The notes: a model not told the origin generated them from the sequence alone. 64,000 nucleotides of DNA from Knoxdaviesia capensis (GCA_001510575.1 LNGK01000005.1:2604574-2668573), one strand, 5' to 3'. Positions 12,006-24,064 are shown, numbered from the stretch's first letter. A program made the numbers and translations.

Positions 12006-13307
12006 ATGCCGAAAGTTGTGATTCTCACCGGAGCTCCAGATGCACACTTAGTTGCAAACACCGATTCCGTGAATCTAGAGGATTCCCTCGACCCGGCCGT
12101 GTCTCGATTCAGAAGTCTCTTCTCGTCCGACAGGTACCAGACCAGTCGGTGGGAAACAGAGTCGTTTGCAGAGTCTCAAGCGGTTGCCAAATGGCGTCAA
12201 CTTGAACAAGAGAGTGTGTCAGAGGCCCGGGCCGGAAGTGCAAGGCCAGCGTCACCAATTGCCCCGAGCGAGACACGCAGTGCGAGAGGTTCAGACGCCG
12301 CCGATGACGGCGGCAGCAACCTTAGACATGAGGCGGACGATTATGGCCCCCGTTCAAGTCCGGAATTCCTGCGCATTGACGATCTAGCCTGGTCCGAACC
12401 GTCCGGCTCGGTGATCGCAGATTCGTTCGCATCGACATCCTTCTTCGCCGACGACTCCATCCTCAACCAGTTTTACTCCCAGTCGCTTCAGATCTACGAG
12501 GCCTCGCAGTCCCAACCCGCAGCAGCAGGAGTCGACGAGACCACTTCATTCATGGACTCTACCGTCTCGCTGATCGGCTCTCCCGCACCGTCGCTCGAAC
12601 TACCCGCGATTGGCGGCGGTCCACGCGCCGCACACTTGAGTGATCTGGAGGACATTCCCACCGCAAGACGGCTCCGCGCTATCGTGGCCGCCGGGGCAGT
12701 GATCTCGGTAAATCTGATCGTCGGTGTGGTCAGTGTCGGAAATGTCCGGGTGGTGCGCACCAAGTGGGGTGCGGAGCGTGCGTTGGTTGAGGCGATGGTC
12801 GGGGACGAGACTCGCGCGGGGTTCTCGGTGACGTTCTGGCTAGCACCCGCAGATATGGCTGCCGTCAAAGACACCGCTGCAGAGACTACTGCTGCGCTGA
12901 GTCACTCCGCCAATCCCCTCGCCCGCACCATCGCGGCCTTACGTGTTCAGGATGTGGTGCTTCTGCAGGGCATTGCCCTCGGAGTGTTCGACAACCGCGT
13001 CTACGGTCAAAGCGTGCGCCCCGGTGGTCCTGGCGCCGGCTCCGGCAGCGGTACCCGGGCCCACATCCTGTTCCGTCGCAAGATCTTGCCCACGGACACG
13101 ACTGGCCACTACACAGCCGCTGATCTAAAAGCGGCCAAGGCGTCCGGTGGTGCCGTGCATCCCCAGCTAGCCAAGACCTTGCGAGTGCGGGAATGGGCAG
13201 TCGGCTTTGTCGGGGCACCGGCCACGGAGGGTGCATCCGGCGGCAGCGAGTCACGGAAACGCAAGAACCAGGATATATGGGATCAGGTTCCGGCGGATTC
13301 CCAGTGA
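12006..13307 (+). CDS. Uncharacterised protein with OB-fold-like C-terminal region
   Basis: Single exon, 433 aa, starting at the first in-frame ATG (MPKVVILTGAP). Residues 1-215 are mostly disordered and rich in Ser, Ala and acidic residues, with a fairly hydrophobic start. Residues about 217-345 look folded: a run of beta-prone segments (VISVNLIVGVVSVGNVRVVR, then ALVEAMVGDETRAGFSVTFW) of the kind seen in OB-fold nucleic-acid-binding proteins. A second beta-rich block (VQDVVLLQGIALGVFDNRVYG) follows. The C-terminus has a basic cluster SRKRKNQ that could act as a nuclear localisation signal. I do not recognise a named family; 'OB-fold-like' is my reading of pattern and needs structure prediction. 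It is convergent with the MFS gene, with 219 bp between the stop codons. Confidence 0.65.
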   Translation: MPKVVILTGAPDAHLVANTDSVNLEDSLDPAVSRFRSLFSSDRYQTSRWETESFAESQAVAKWRQLEQESVSEARAGSARPASPIAPSETRSARGSDAADDGGSNLRHEADDYGPRSSPEFLRIDDLAWSEPSGSVIADSFASTSFFADDSILNQFYSQSLQIYEASQSQPAAAGVDETTSFMDSTVSLIGSPAPSLELPAIGGGPRAAHLSDLEDIPTARRLRAIVAAGAVISVNLIVGVVSVGNVRVVRTKWGAERALVEAMVGDETRAGFSVTFWLAPADMAAVKDTAAETTAALSHSANPLARTIAALRVQDVVLLQGIALGVFDNRVYGQSVRPGGPGAGSGSGTRAHILFRRKILPTDTTGHYTAADLKAAKASGGAVHPQLAKTLRVREWAVGFVGAPATEGASGGSESRKRKNQDIWDQVPADSQ

Positions 13308-13526
13308 AGCGCGCGGAAAAAAAAAAGCTTGATATTTATATGAAAAAAAAAATGAGTGGCGTCTAGAAAGGAATGATTAAGTACATGACGATAAATGCAG
13401 AATCCGAATTATGACCAGCAAAGGAAAACGCCGATCTATGTCCCTCCGAATGTTTAAAAAATGACCAGATCAATAGTTGCAACCGCCAAAAAGTGCGAAC
13501 AAGTGTACACGTCTATCCGAACCCTT

Positions 13527-15828
13527 TTAGATAGCAGCAACAGGCATAGCCTCAGCGTTGTTGCCACCAGGCTTCTTAACCGATCTCCACGGCAAGCTCA
13601 CGCACGCAATCAGCGCACAGGCCGCACACGCCGTGGATAGATAGTACGAGTTGTGGAGGCCGTTGAGGAACGCCTTCAGCACGGGCTCGATGGCATCCGA
13701 GCGGCCCATGTTCTCCAGCACGGTTTTGATCTCCGATGCACCGACATTGAGCAGCAACTGCGCGTCCAGGCCCTCGGTGTTGGCCTTGACGCCGTCGATC
13801 ACGGCGTTCTGGAAGGCAGTCTGCGAGCCGGCGATGAACAGGGCGCCGCCGAACGCCTGGAAGAACGACACGGTGGCGGTGCCGACGGGCACGTCCTCCA
13901 TCTTCAGCACCATCTGCACCACAATCATCGATAGCTGGAAGCCGCAGCCGATGCCGAGGCCGATGATCACTTGGATTGGGAACCAGAGGCGTAGCGGCGT
14001 GTCAATGTCGTACAGCCGGAGCAGGGCCACGCCAATCACCGTCATGATCGCCGACGGCACCGCGACGAACGAGTAGTAGCCGAAGGCCGAGATCAGGCCA
14101 CCGCTGGCCATGGAGCTGATCACAACTGACAGCATGAGCGGGAGGCACTTGATACCGGCCTGCACAGCACTGTCGCCGAAGATGATTTGGAAGTAGAGCG
14201 CTGTGGACATTTTTGTTAGTACCAGGACTCTCGTGGGAGTGGATGGTCGGGGTGGAAGCACTTACACAGATAATACATTAGCGGGAAGAAAGTCGCGCCG
14301 AAGAAGAACGAGAAGGCCGACGCAATAGCCATATCCCTAATCTTCAGCATGCGCGGCGGCAGAGTGGCCCGGTCGCCCATCCAGAACTGCACGCCAACAA
14401 ACACGATGGCCATGGCGGCAAAGCCGCACAACAGGCCGATGACGACTGCAGACTTCCACGAGTACTCGGCGCCACCCCACTGCAGCGCCAGGAACAGGCA
14501 AATGATGGCGGGCAGAAACAGGGCCGTGCCGATGAGGTCGAGCTGCATGATCCGCTGGCCCACCGACCGCAGGCGGTTGGCCCACGGGTGGCCGGTGGAC
14601 GACTGCGGGCGCACGGGCAGGTGGAGGTAGAAGGCCACGACGGTCATGGCAACACCACCGATGGGAAGATCTGTGTGTGGTGGCAGAGTCACGCGAGATT
14701 AGTATGGGTGAGTCCTAACTGGAATACTACATAGGAGAGTTCACTCACTGATGTAGAAGCACCATCTCCAGGTCAGTTTATCGGAGAAGACTCCGCCGAG
14801 AAGAGGGCCAACAACGCTCTAAGAAGATGTCAGCTTCCATATGGCCGTTAAGAGGTTTTGTGTCGTCCGGAACTCTTCACTTACAGCAACTCCCCACATG
14901 GCCGCCGTGAGTCCAAGCGCAACCGGACGTGTCCGCAGAGGCACTATTGGTTGTGACAATCACGTTAGGTCTAGAACAGGGTTGAAGCACATCAGTCAGA
15001 TCACGCAAAGACTCACATGAGTTGGCCAGGATCACAATGGAACCCGAGAAGATACCCGCAGTTCCCAACTACACCGATTACAGAAAGTGTTAGCCCAGTG
15101 TGCTCGACTACCCAATCTCACGGTTCTGTGCAACAAAGATTCACTTACACCCGAGATTGCCCGACCAATGATAAACGCCTCAGACGTCGGTGCAACAGCG
15201 GTAATCAAGCTGCCGACCTCGAAGATGAACACAGCGGCGAGATACACGATCTTGATGTTGAACAACTTGTACAACGCGCCGTACATCGGCTGCAGCGCCG
15301 TGGTGGTGAGCATGTACGATGATCCGTCTGTTGTTGTGTCGTTAGTTCTCTGGGTCGTGTCAGTCTCTTTGTGAACCGGAAGTGAAACTTACACCAGCCC
15401 TATCATAACGAAAAACGCATCATATGCAGTTAGCAAAGCTATTCGACCACGTTGCAGCCCCTGACCCGGGTTCCAATCCGACTGACAATATCCTTCACAC
15501 TGCTGAAGTGCGCCGTGATGGCTCCCAACGCGGGGGCAATGATGGTCTGATCCAGCGCCACCAAGAACACCGCCAGATTCAGCGACGTCAACACGAGAAC
15601 AAGCGTCAGGCCCGTCGGGTACGTGACGCTGTCATCCTCCTCGCCGGCACCCGTGTCTTCGTCGTCCTTCGCGGCCTTCTCGGGGTCCCCGGGGAACTCC
15701 GTAGGACTCGCTCCGGCGCCAAGCTTCTCGGGGCGCTCATCGCCGGCCACAGTCGAGCTGGCGGTGGTGGCATCATCTCGCGAGGTGTCGGCCATCTGAC
15801 GCACGCTAATTGGGTCTTTATCCGTCAT
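13527..15828 (-). CDS. MFS drug/H+ antiporter, 14-TM DHA2 type, eight exons including a 7-nt exon
   Basis: Exons 15828-15487, 15399-15393, 15327-15149, 15068-15017, 14943-14885, 14818-14749, 14670-14266 and 14200-13527 encode 595 aa. The N-terminal ~85 residues are hydrophilic and acidic (cytosolic). TM1 then begins with LTLVLVLTSLNLAVFLVALDQTIIAPAL, whose LDQTI motif is typical of DHA2 multidrug pumps. About 14 hydrophobic helices follow, with the usual motif-C-like region LGGVFSDKLTWRWCFYINLP. These plasma-membrane transporters export toxic compounds or secondary metabolites by proton antiport. Exon 2 is only seven bases (GGCTGGT) and encodes Gly-Trp plus the first base of Tyr, restoring the family-typical KDIGWYGSSY sequence. 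Every junction keeps frame, which makes the model firm. The substrate is unknown. A basic-to-neutral C-terminal tail ends in MPVAAI. Confidence 0.9.
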
Positions 15829-17790
15829 GGCTGGGGAGATTTGGCGTGGCTGTCGGGTTGATTCAAGTACTGGGTAGGATGTTTATAAATATAAGGAGCA
15901 AACAGAGCAATTCGAAGAGCTGAATATCGTCAATGACTTTGAAATGGATGACTGCTGAAGAAAACGAATGTGTAGAGTCCAAGGTATGAGAATATGGCAA
16001 CGGGGAGCTGTGCTTCTTATACAGACTTTCGGACCGTAGATGATACATGCACATGTGAATGCACGATGAGCAATACCAACAGAACGTAAAAGGCCCCTTC
16101 ACGCACTAGTCGATGTATTTATACCAGACAAAGGGCCGTAAACGCCGGAAGGAAGCCTGAGGCGATGGGTCAGGGGAAGCACACATGGTCGGATACGAAT
16201 GCAGACACGCCCACACATACACACAGACACACTTAGAACATGCAACGTGCAGCAATAGGGGAATTTCTAAGCAATCTCGGACGCGCTCCAAACATACACG
16301 CCGTCCCATCTCGGCATAATGGGATGGCACTCCCCTCCGACCCTCAAAGTGCAGCTTGACATAACGGTAGCCGGAGGCCAGTATCAGCCGTCAACATGGG
16401 GCTAGTCATGTCTCGCTGTCAGTTTTGATTATGTTCCTCCGAGTCAATGGGTCACAGTGCCCCTGGCAAGCAGACGGAAAGACGGAGAGCCGCATATGCC
16501 CTACTCTCCTACGCGCCACCTTTATATATGCTAACAACGACTTCCAAATGGGTCCATTGTAACGCTGGGGACCTTGGCAGCTCTAGACTCAAAATAAACA
16601 CTCATTTCCTTCCATTTTCCGCGGGTGTTAACCTTAAAAATTCTAGCTGCCTATGGGTCGAGAAAAAAAAAAAAAAAAAAAAACTTAGATTTTAAAAAAG
16701 AAAAAAAAAACCCTGCGGTCCCTATCACCTCTCTCAACAGTAACTTGCTTGCTAGATTCATTTCCCATTTGCTTTATTTCCTCTCTGTAATGCTCATGCT
16801 CTGGTCCCTTCGACCCTCGCTGTATCCCGCTCGGAACTTATTTCTCGTGGGCTATGTCCACTGAATTCTGGTGTGGCTCGGTGTTCATGTAGTCCGAAGT
16901 CCGAGGTCCGAAATGCGGGTCCACTTTTCCCGTCGCGCTAAAACGTACACCGGGTCCGAAGTGCGAGATGGGCGCGTTACAACCTGCATGGGGAAGTGTG
17001 TTCCGCCTCATGTTTGAGACGCACCGCAAGGCATGAGCTTATGTGCATGTTCTTGCAGCATGGCAGCGTGTGTGCGGCCATTCACGCAGTTGCGTATGTG
17101 GTGTCAAGGTTGTATACGCTGTGGAACATCCTCTTCTTCTCTCTCGCAGATGTCCAGCTATCGATACGATGAACCAAAAGATTGAATACAAAAGCAAAAT
17201 GAACTGCAAATTACACAAAGAACAAACCAAAACAAAAGTATCCTGGAGTATCTTCCTTCCCCTCCGCTGGTGGCCCTTCTCTCTTCTATCTCAATTTTTG
17301 ATTTCCAATCCAACACACAACTGCTCTCACCCAAGATCATGATTTCAAACCCACCTGTCTTCGCAGAGAATCGGATCAAGTGTTGTATCCACGGCTCGTC
17401 TGGACTTGGACAACGACCGTCCGCTCAGGAACAAATTCCTGGCTCTATCAGTCGAACCTCTACATATGTAGGCGCATAGGTAGTCGGGCAAGGAGGGCCA
17501 TTGTGTTCCTCAGAGATGTCAACTTCTGGGACTGTCCCTGACATACACCAGCCCCCTCAAGCTCCGCGATACCTCTATGAACAACGCCATACACCCAGTG
17601 ACACCGCGAAACACCACTCACAAGATAATGTCGGAAGCTTCGGCGGTATGAAATCAAGATCTTCTCCATCGGCCACCAACCCACCCACCCGCCCACCCCA
17701 TCCCCCGCTCCCCGAAAAAGAAAATAATGTCAAAAGTCGGACATCCAAACACCCAGCGGTCCCCGGTCACGGTCCCTCGAGGGCCTGAAC
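15829..17790. other. Intergenic region upstream of MFS gene and downstream of Argonaute
   Basis: No gene is supported in this 1.96-kb stretch. It should hold the MFS promoter (right of 15828) and the Argonaute 3' UTR (left of 17791). The main landmarks are a 21-base A run at 16663-16683 and a second A-rich run at 16694-16710, separated by a few bases. These could be the tail of a decayed retroposed sequence, but I see no target-site duplication or coding remnant. Confidence 0.4.
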
Positions 17791-20700
17791 TCAGATATAG
17801 TACATGCTATCCTGAATGTCGCGATGGATCGGCATGACACGGTCTCCGTGGGAGGTAGCAGACGTGCTGGCACTCGAAACAGACTCATCATCATTAAACA
17901 GATCAGCCCGGTGAAGACGAGCCCGCTCGCAAACCAAGTCGGCATAGTACGCGGGTGGGCAAATGCTGACGGCCGAGGTTGACCGGCCAAACAGGTAGCA
18001 CAACTGCAATGTCATTTTCTGGACATCATCAGCGGCCGTGGCATCCGAGCCACCGGCGGCCTTGCCAAACACTTCATTCAGAAGCACCGTGTAATGTGCC
18101 GGTCGGGCTGTTCCCAGCAGGCTGTTGTGGGCCACCAGGAAAAAGTCCCAGATGCGCGCCTGTGTCACGCCACGGTCGACCACTGTACCACTACGCACGT
18201 TGGCAGAACGTGTCATGTTGCTCTCAGTAGTCGGGTAGAACCGCGTGTGGTGGCGCTTGACAGACACGAGAATCATCAATCGTGGCTGGGCCGAACCCCG
18301 GTTCGCTCCAGTGCCACTGGCCGGGTACACGGCCTGGCAAGCAGCACGTATGCATGGCAGCTCAACGTCCAACACCTGCTGGAACTGGCCCTCGGAAACA
18401 CCATCGCGGAAGATGACAATGTTGGTCGGGAGAGCATTGTTGCGCTTCTGGAATAGTCGCAGCCGAGACACAAACTTTTCTTTGAGAATCTCGGTCAGCA
18501 TTTCGGTGCGAGGCGGCTGTTCCCAGGCAATGGCTGGCCATTGGGAGAGCTCATCGTCGACACTGACCACCATTCCAGCAATGCTCGGAGCCTCGCTGGC
18601 AGCTGCCGCGATGACAGCGGGGTCCTTCGCTGAAGCAGTAGATCGGGACTTCTTCTTGGAAGGGCCCATATTTGTCGGGTGAGTGACATCGTAACCAACA
18701 AACATGGTCTTGTCACGCAAAATGCGAGACGTAAGTCCATGATTCTTGCCACCCATCTTGAGGTTCCACTTCAGTGCCACGTTGGCCAGAGACTTACCAA
18801 TGCCCGGCTTTCGGACATCGAACTTGCTGCCGACCACGCAAACAGTGTGGATGCCGACCACTGAATCTCCGGCCCGCTTGACGGCGCGGTAAAGAAGCTC
18901 ATCTCGCATCGGCAGAACAACAAACACAATCTTGCATCCAGCTGCCTTCTTTCTGGCCAGTTCAGCTTCAATCTTGGCGGGGACATTACCACCACTCTCG
19001 ATGGCACCCCGAACCGGCGCCGGCGAAGCAATACGGATTCCCTGAGATTTGAGCTGGTCCATAAAGGCGAGAGCCAGTTCACTCGAAGTATCTCTGCTTG
19101 ATACGAAAGCAATGTAGTGGAAAGACTTGAGTTCCACAGTCTGCAAGAACTTGGTGTTCATGATATTCCAAGACCCATCGTTCACACGTGGAGTGGCTTT
19201 GGCGCCGTATATAATGCTCGGGGCTGGGAGCTCTCGGCCAGTAATGGTGAGCAAACTCTTGCCGACAGTGATTCCGAAGTTGGCCTGTATCAGAAACTTC
19301 GGCGTTAGCATACACGAAGATTGGTCTAGCATTTACACGAAGACAAATCGATGCAGCATCCACATACCAGACCGCCGGCATCGAGGCCCAGGCAAATCCG
19401 TCCGATTTTTGCGATCAGCTCGGCATTAGCTTCAGGAGGCCGGACCGAGAATCCAATCATGTTGGAAGTTTGCGTGGGGTCAAGCTTTCGTGGGAACAAT
19501 TGTCCTGTCAGCATCGAGCAGGTTTCGGCTGGGACCAGAACGGGCCGGGCCGCAGTGCCCAGATTCAGCAGAGGGAACTTGGGATTCAGTGTCATATTGT
19601 ACTCTAGCATTTGTTAGCAGAATGCAACGATTAAGGACAGCGGTGACCTTTGGGGACAACGGCAGAACTCACTTGACTTGTAATAGGCTGCAATAGTCAT
19701 GTACGTCCCGTCATCCCGGTTTCGGAACTGCGCGTCATGTGGGCCACAGAACCCGTCTCCACGAAGCTTCAAATCGCCAGCCCGGACAGCAGCCATCAAA
19801 TCCCGGTGGTTGACCAGATGAGCAACCGTCTTTTCAATGGTTTGCTTCTGGGCGCCTGTGCCAATCGAATAGGCCACACGTGAGCGCGCCAGCATTCGGG
19901 ACAAAAGTCGGACCCGGCCGTCAGCCAAGTCGGTGCTCACTCCGGCCTGTTCAAACAGCGTAGCAATTGACCCGGTCTTGATAAATGCAGCATGAGTGAC
20001 GTTCACGTTCAGCAGGATCCGGCCGGTGCCAAGTCGGACACTCTGGAAGAACCCAAGAAGGGCCTCAGTGAAGATGGACAGCTCTCCAGACCGCCGGTTG
20101 GTGGCATCGGTAGGGAAGAAACGCGATGCACCAACCATCGACACGTCAGGGTTGCGTCGCGCCGCGAATGACATGATAATGCCAAGAGCATCAGTCACAT
20201 TGGCCAGCTTGGGAAAGCCGGAGTCGGTATTGTCAACCATGCTCTGCAGATACTCGCGAGTCATCTCCATGTCTGCGTCAGGTGCGCGGTTTAGCTTAAC
20301 TCGGTACATGTCCGGAGCCCGTCCAGCAAACACCGGCGCAAGAGACACGACAATTCCGTCTTCGGGAACGACGCCGCTCAGGAGCTTTGTTGAAACAATC
20401 TTGGTCTTATATTCCGAGGCAAGAAAGATTGTCTTGTCACAGCTGGTGATGTATTTGAGCACCTCTGCGGCAATCAGCTTGAGCTTCTTGCTCGGAACAT
20501 CGGGATCCGGGATAAACTCGTCCGATCCGCCGGGAGCAGGAGGTGGTGCGCCTCCAGTGGCCTCTTCAGCAGCAATAGGGACATCATCGGTAGCCTTTCC
20601 CTTCCCCTTAGAGCGGGCCGCCTTGCCCTTACCTTTTCCTTTGCCGCCCGACTTGGATGCCGGCTCCGGATCGGGGGCCTCAGGCTTATCAGATGGACCA

Positions 20701-21377
20701 GCCGCAGGAGTCTTTGATGTTGTTCCCCCACCAGAATGTTTTGCCACCTCGAAGGTGTAGCAAAAGAAGCGAGCTTTAGACACATCCACCGTAAAGTAAT
20801 TTGTCCACAGCTTTACAGCCGCTCCCTGAGTAGCGAACCCAGGGCGCATCGGGAAAAATTTGGATGAATCATCCATGCTCGCCTTCTTCATCGATGTGAC
20901 AAGCCCAGTGAGGCCTGCTCGCATTGAGACAAGAGCCTTGTCTTCAATGCCATGAATCGATGAATCTGCGTCGGGAATCGAGCCAGTAGATCCTCTGTCA
21001 ATGGAAAGGGACATCGTCCAAGCGAGGACGGTTCCAATGGCAGTTAGCTCACTGTTCAGTATCAGGATATAGAGAGGTTCATTGTACTGTTGTTGATTAC
21101 AGCACCGAGTTTGAGTGCAGAGACCAGCCTGATTCGAACCGAATATTGGCAACACGTACCTGTAAACACCAAGGGGAGCTCCACCCCGGCCTCTACCGCC
21201 GCCGCCACGGAATCCGCCTCCATCACCTCGGCCTCGACCTCCTCCGCGGCCGCCGCCGTCACCTCCACCGCGTCCGTAGCCTCCTCCGCGGCCACCCTCG
21301 CTGCCGCCCCGACCTCCTCTGGGTTCGAAGCCACCTCCACCGCCACGGTTACCTCTACCACGGTAAGGTTGAGACAT
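17791..21377 (-). CDS. Argonaute (PAZ-PIWI) RNA-silencing protein
   Basis: Four exons, 21377-21160, 20994-19673, 19603-19368 and 19284-17791, encode 1089 aa. The first ~70 residues are an RGG/GGR-rich tail, typical of eukaryotic Argonautes. The N/linker region is interrupted at about 158-243 by an Ala/Pro/Lys/Gly insertion with KGKGKGK repeats. PAZ lies roughly in the 380-560 interval, and MID and PIWI follow. The RNase H-like catalytic tetrad can be placed as Asp791 (VGYDVTHP), Glu853 (PRTEMLTEIL, by alignment), Asp886 (FRDGVSEGQ) and His989 (RPAHYTVLLNE), so a slicer is expected. MID shows LYRAVKRAGDSVVGIHTVCVV, matching the 5'-phosphate pocket. The first intron (165 nt) is in phase and stop-free, so an unspliced read-through is possible; the branch-like CTAAC and a pyrimidine tract support splicing. 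It is probably a QDE-2/PPD-like quelling Argonaute, acting in RISC in the cytoplasm. Confidence 0.95.
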
Positions 21378-23554
21378 GGTTCATGCACAAAGAGAAAGCC
21401 ACTGCCGAACAGCTAGAAATGTTGCGATGTCAGAACGCAGGAGAAAGGCTTTTGATGACGGTCAAGACTCGGTGAGACGATGAGCCTGCCTTAAGGTGCC
21501 CAGGTGATGAAAATGGTCAGTCTGGAGTGAAATAAAAGCAAAGATGGTTAGATTTAGGAAGGCAGAGTAAAATATGAATAGATTTGAACGGTTGAAAAGA
21601 AGTGCAGCAGAATGAAGAACACGAAGGAAGGAAAGAAAAGAGGATGGGATGAGGAAAAAACAGGAAGAACAGGACCAGTTTTTCAAAGGGAATGAGCCGC
21701 AGAAATAGATGGCCATGTATATATAGCGTGTAGGCATTAAAGAGGTGAGTAACACTTCACGTCAATTGGGCTGAGAACACGCAGGCCCAGAAAAGAGAAG
21801 AGGTAGAGCAACTGAAACAGCTTAGGCAATGACAGCCCGCGGTATCAAAGTAGAAACCACTCTCTGATTCTCCCAGCAAACAGAGAGATTATGACCAACA
21901 GGCAACGGGCCGTCAGCCGACAGCCACAGCGGTAAGTCAACAGCCAACACACCAGGTGTGGAAGAGAAGCCAACAGGTCACTTGAGGCAGGTGGAGATAA
22001 GAAGGGTACTTTTGGGTAATCAATAGTGTACAGGGCCTCGGACAGACCATCAGATGAAAAGAGGGGAAAAGAAACTGAATAAGAAGCGAGGAGAAGTAAC
22101 ATATCACACACGGAGGACGTGCATGGTAGGATGGATGCGGAACTGTTCCCAGTGAGGAAATGTATGCCTTAGTGACCTCACCAGTCCACCAGCCACAGCA
22201 AAGAGAGGGATGGGCCAGCACCACATCCAGAGAGGATGATCCACACTACACTTGGAGCTTGACTGTGGTAGAAAGGAGAAAAAAGAACCTGGGTGTATGG
22301 GCTTCTCTAACTCAGGCTCAAACACCAGTGAGTAGACATCAGCAGTCAAAACAGGCCTGTTTGCGTTGTCCCCCCTCACAGGGTAGTGTTTGCAGCACGA
22401 GAAATGACAACTTGTTATTACAGGCATTCTTTTTCTCTCTCAACAGCTCGGATACCAGCAGAATGGTGTTGTTGGCATCCGTTTGTCAGGTCTTTTGTGT
22501 CACGCTGACGGAGCTCAAAGACTGGTGATGGCCCACCTAGGCTCCAAACATAGCTGAGGAATGCTGGCGGTGAAGGATGGTGTCACAAGAACCATTTAGG
22601 TGGCTGGATATATAGGTGGTACAACATACCTAAAGCCTTTGATACCTGGCCAACATAGAGCTTGATGAAGGCTATCGGTTTGAGGAGGGTGGTATGGGAA
22701 GGGTTTAGTGGTGAAGAAAGAGAGTGTGCATGGAGTTAAGAGAGGATCGATAAGAGCGGCCAAATATAAAGATACTAGATAAGCCTTAAAACTAGCTATA
22801 CTATTCACATAGGAGTAATATAGGAGTTATAGGAAAGGATTTGTAGAGGAAGAAAGAGATAAAAGAGAAGAAGAGGAAATAGAAAGAAGAAGAGAAAAAA
22901 CAATGGATGAGAAGAATAGGGAATTAAAAAAGGCTAAAGATCTGAGGCCTAGAAAAAAATCCAGAGAAAGAGGAAGGGTGGTTCCTGTGCTTGTTCCTAT
23001 TGTGGAATTTAGCTCTTTCCTTAGAGACATGATCCTAGTTAGAAAGAGCACCCATGAACTGAAAAGGAAGCAACCGGCAATTATGAGCAAAGGATGGCTC
23101 AAGACTTACGATAATATACTGTATATAACTACCCGCTTTGTTGTACCTGGTGTGTACCCTCTTGGTGTTTGTAGCATGGAGATAATTGCATCAGGAGATA
23201 ACTTCAGTATATGAACTTGGTAGCAACTGCTAGCTTCCCGCAGCTCAAGTACTCAGTTACCTCTTCTCCACTTTCCGCCTCTTTTCCCATGTCTCTTCTG
23301 TATCTCATTGGTGTAAATTCGCATATGACGTTTCTGGGGGGGCCGGCAACAATTCTGGGGCGGTTTGGACAGCTATGTTGGGTAGGAAACTAGGGTTAGG
23401 GTTCGGTCTAGTCGGGTCTATCTCGGTGTGGCTCTAGCATGTAGAGGATGTGACGGTCTATATATATATATGGGCATGGAGCAGGCAGTCCTCCGAACGA
23501 AGATAAATCTCACACAAACATGTCCTATTCATCACAGACTCAACCAGGCTATGT
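21378..23554. other. Argonaute upstream region; pyrimidine-rich on the minus strand
   Basis: This 2.2-kb stretch has no supported gene. The first 700 bases, read on the minus strand, are C/T-rich and form a likely leader or promoter for Argonaute. A purine-rich block at about 22830-22990 (plus strand) may be an extension of the same signal. Near 23391-23403 lies a telobox-like TAGGGTTAGGGTT, and at 23458-23472 a TA repeat sits just beyond the stop of the deaminase gene. Confidence 0.4.
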
Positions 23555-24064
23555 TCATTTCGCATGTCCGGCCGTAGCCACCTCCAGAATCTCTTCCTCA
23601 AGCCCAGGAACACTAATGACCTCGATGCCAGCTGCACGAAGCTGCCCCCGCCCAGTGTTATGGGTGACAAACGTCTCTGGTTCGCCAACACCATAGTACA
23701 CTCTTGCGATCCAGCTCCTCTGGTCGATTATACGTTGGGTGCAGGTCTTGTTTCCACTGAGCCGGAGTGAGCAGGGCTCCATGGTCGTGTACAGCGCGAA
23801 CTGCTGGCTTCCTCCGTGTGACGCAATTGCTGGTGCCAATTCGTCCTCTTCCACGCCGTAGCTCTCCGCAAGCTTCTTTATGACACTCTCCTCGGCGTGG
23901 GTGTTTCCCGGCATCTCCAGCGTGTATCCGGTTGCCGCAACTGTATTATCGCCCATGTCGACAATAACTGCGCCGACGCGGAAGTTCGTCTCCTTCTGAG
24001 GTGATTTGCGGGCTTCATCCAGTGCCAGTCGGAGGTGGGCAACGTGAGTACTTGATGAGGCCAT
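23555..24064 (-). CDS. Cytidine/DRAP deaminase-family protein
   Basis: Single exon, 169 aa, ATG at 24064. This is the zinc-dependent cytidine deaminase fold. Residues about 28-33 read NFRVGAVIVD, the HAE zinc/catalytic motif is in NTHAEESV, and the second zinc motif is EPCSLRLSGNKTC (PCxxR...C). The RLSGN signature and overall length resemble the diaminohydroxyphosphoribosyl-aminopyrimidine deaminase branch of riboflavin synthesis (Rib2 C-terminal/Pyr-deaminase type) rather than free cytidine deaminase, but substrate is an inference. Likely cytosolic; no targeting peptide is seen. It is divergent from the J-protein gene, the two start codons being about 395 bp apart, so they may share a promoter. 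No introns are needed. Confidence 0.85.
   Translation of the reverse strand: MASSSTHVAHLRLALDEARKSPQKETNFRVGAVIVDMGDNTVAATGYTLEMPGNTHAEESVIKKLAESYGVEEDELAPAIASHGGSQQFALYTTMEPCSLRLSGNKTCTQRIIDQRSWIARVYYGVGEPETFVTHNTGRGQLRAAGIEVISVPGLEEEILEVATAGHAK

Noticed and set aside
9205..15828. Biosynthetic gene cluster built around the GMC enzyme and MFS pump
   Set aside because: No core synthase, cyclase, P450 or cluster transcription factor is nearby; the gene between them looks like an OB-fold protein.
16663..16710. A-rich runs suggesting a retroelement tail
   Set aside because: No target-site duplication, ORF remnant or second copy was found in the window.
21125..21160. Another GGTTCGAATC match on the minus strand
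   Set aside because: It falls inside the first Argonaute intron; no A-box or acceptor stem could be found.
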